Origin: Microbacteriaceae bacterium
GTDB lineage: Bacteria > Actinomycetota > Actinomycetes > Actinomycetales > Microbacteriaceae
Length of the DNA: 22,070 bases
NCBI GenBank assembly: GCA_022701925.1
Contig: JAKONM010000157.1
Location: 1-22,070 of the forward strand
Direction of reading: 5' to 3'
The notes under the pieces are model-generated. The model saw nothing but the letters and a program-made list of their open reading frames with translations, had not been told where the DNA came from and ran no database searches. The position numbers were made by a program, and so were the translations under genes. Below are positions 21,473-22,070 of the stretch, in pieces (within the stretch, counting starts at the first letter, position 1; every line of letters starts with the position of its first letter).

Positions 21473-22070
21473 TCAGACCGCCGGGGCGGGCACCGCGCGC
21501 CGGCGGAGGCCGCCGTGCAGCAGGGTGTCCGCCACCAGCAGCACCAGCGCGACCCAGACCAGGGCGAAGCCGGTCCACCGCGCCGTCGACATCGGCTCGT
21601 GCAGGATCCACACGCCGGTGATCAGCTGCAGGATCGGCGCCAGGTACTGCAGGAAGCCCGCGACGGACAGCGGCAGACGTCGGGTGGACGCCGCGAAGAG
21701 CAGCAGCGGCACCGCGGTCACGACGCCCGCCGACGCCAGCATCGCGGTGGGGTAGGGCGCGGTGCCGAGCACCAGGCCGGAGCCCGCGCCGACGACCAGC
21801 AGCTGCACCGCGGCGACCGGCGTGAGCCAGGCGGTCTCGAGCGTCAGCCCGGACAGCACGTCGACCCGCGCGCCGGTCTTCTTCTTCACCAGCCCGTAGA
21901 GGCCGAAGGAGAAGGCGAGCCCGAGCGACAGCCAGGGCGGGGACCCGGTCTCGACGGCCAGCACGATCACGGCCAGCGCGCTCACCGCCACCGCGGCCCA
22001 CTGCACGGGGCGCAGGCGCTCGTGCAGCACGAGCACGCCGAGCAGCACCGTGACGATCGGGTTGATGAAG
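21473..22070 (-). CDS. rarD: RarD-like EamA-family transporter, C-terminal part, cut by window edge
   Basis: 199 residues are visible and the N-terminus lies beyond 22070. The fragment opens in the EamA repeat with FINPIVTVLLGVLVLHERL, which is a characteristic RarD stretch. It continues with FSFGLYGLVKKK (RarD typical FGLYGLLRK), LTLETAWLTPVA, and the second repeat PLLLFAASTRRLPLSVAGFLQYLAP. About six to seven membrane helices are predicted, with a short basic C-terminus. RarD proteins belong to the drug/metabolite transporter superfamily; exact substrates are not known, and the link to chloramphenicol sensitivity is from other organisms. Ends tail-to-tail with the lipoprotein gene without any gap. 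Confidence 0.9.
   Translation of the reverse strand, partial: FINPIVTVLLGVLVLHERLRPVQWAAVAVSALAVIVLAVETGSPPWLSLGLAFSFGLYGLVKKKTGARVDVLSGLTLETAWLTPVAAVQLLVVGAGSGLVLGTAPYPTAMLASAGVVTAVPLLLFAASTRRLPLSVAGFLQYLAPILQLITGVWILHEPMSTARWTGFALVWVALVLLVADTLLHGGLRRRAVPAPAV

Noticed and set aside
1..22070. CRISPR arrays, insertion sequences, tRNA or rRNA genes
   Set aside because: No regularly spaced repeats, no transposase-like frames and no tRNA cloverleaf or rRNA stretches were seen on reading both strands. A tRNA scan was not possible here.

Overview
The window is very GC-rich and densely coded, with GTG starts, short gaps and many long shadow reading frames antisense to real genes. The family set (GuaB2 with GuaB3, DUF3817, SURF1, actinobacterial-type GlpD, an NrtR-type regulator) points to an actinobacterium. 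Micrococcales, perhaps Microbacteriaceae, is my best guess; this is inference from gene content, not from a marker gene. No tRNA, rRNA, CRISPR array or insertion sequence was seen. No gap between genes reaches 200 bases.

Layout. 1-319 (-): N-terminus of GMP synthase guaA, cut by the window edge. 411-4935 (+): a tight five-gene operon made of an NrtR-like Nudix/winged-helix regulator, an NCS1 permease, a cysteine hydrolase, an ADP-ribosylglycohydrolase and a PfkB kinase. Most of its junctions are overlapping stop/start codons. 5022-9241 (-): DUF3817 membrane protein, SURF1, glpD and guaB3, read in the order guaB3-glpD-SURF1-DUF3817. 9344-10645 (+): a GT1 glycosyltransferase. 10646-13522 (-): a GH2 beta-galactosidase. 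13587-15086 (-): the catalytic IMP dehydrogenase guaB2. 15273-20897 (-): a complete branched-chain-amino-acid-type ABC importer, livK-livH-livM-livG-livF. 21053-21472 (+): a small lipoprotein. 21473-22070 (-): the C-terminal part of a RarD/EamA transporter, cut by the window edge.

How it fits together. guaB2, guaB3 and guaA are the IMP-to-GMP branch and lie on one strand with the respiratory genes SURF1, DUF3817 and glpD. Two plus-strand units interrupt this minus-strand block: the glycosyltransferase (with lacZ beside it) and the NrtR operon. The NrtR operon looks like a self-contained uptake and breakdown module for a nucleoside-, pyridine- or ADP-ribose-related compound, governed by a regulator whose Nudix domain has lost its metal-binding glutamates.

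The points most worth attention are: (i) the NrtR operon and its degenerate Nudix box; (ii) a LivH permease fused to a secreted-type beta-sandwich domain, with a doubtful start codon; (iii) near-perfect long hairpins after livK and after livF; (iv) a GuaB3 without the catalytic cysteine beside a normal GuaB2; (v) probable leaderless starts for guaA and guaB3; (vi) two convergent gene pairs that abut exactly through the palindrome TGATCA.
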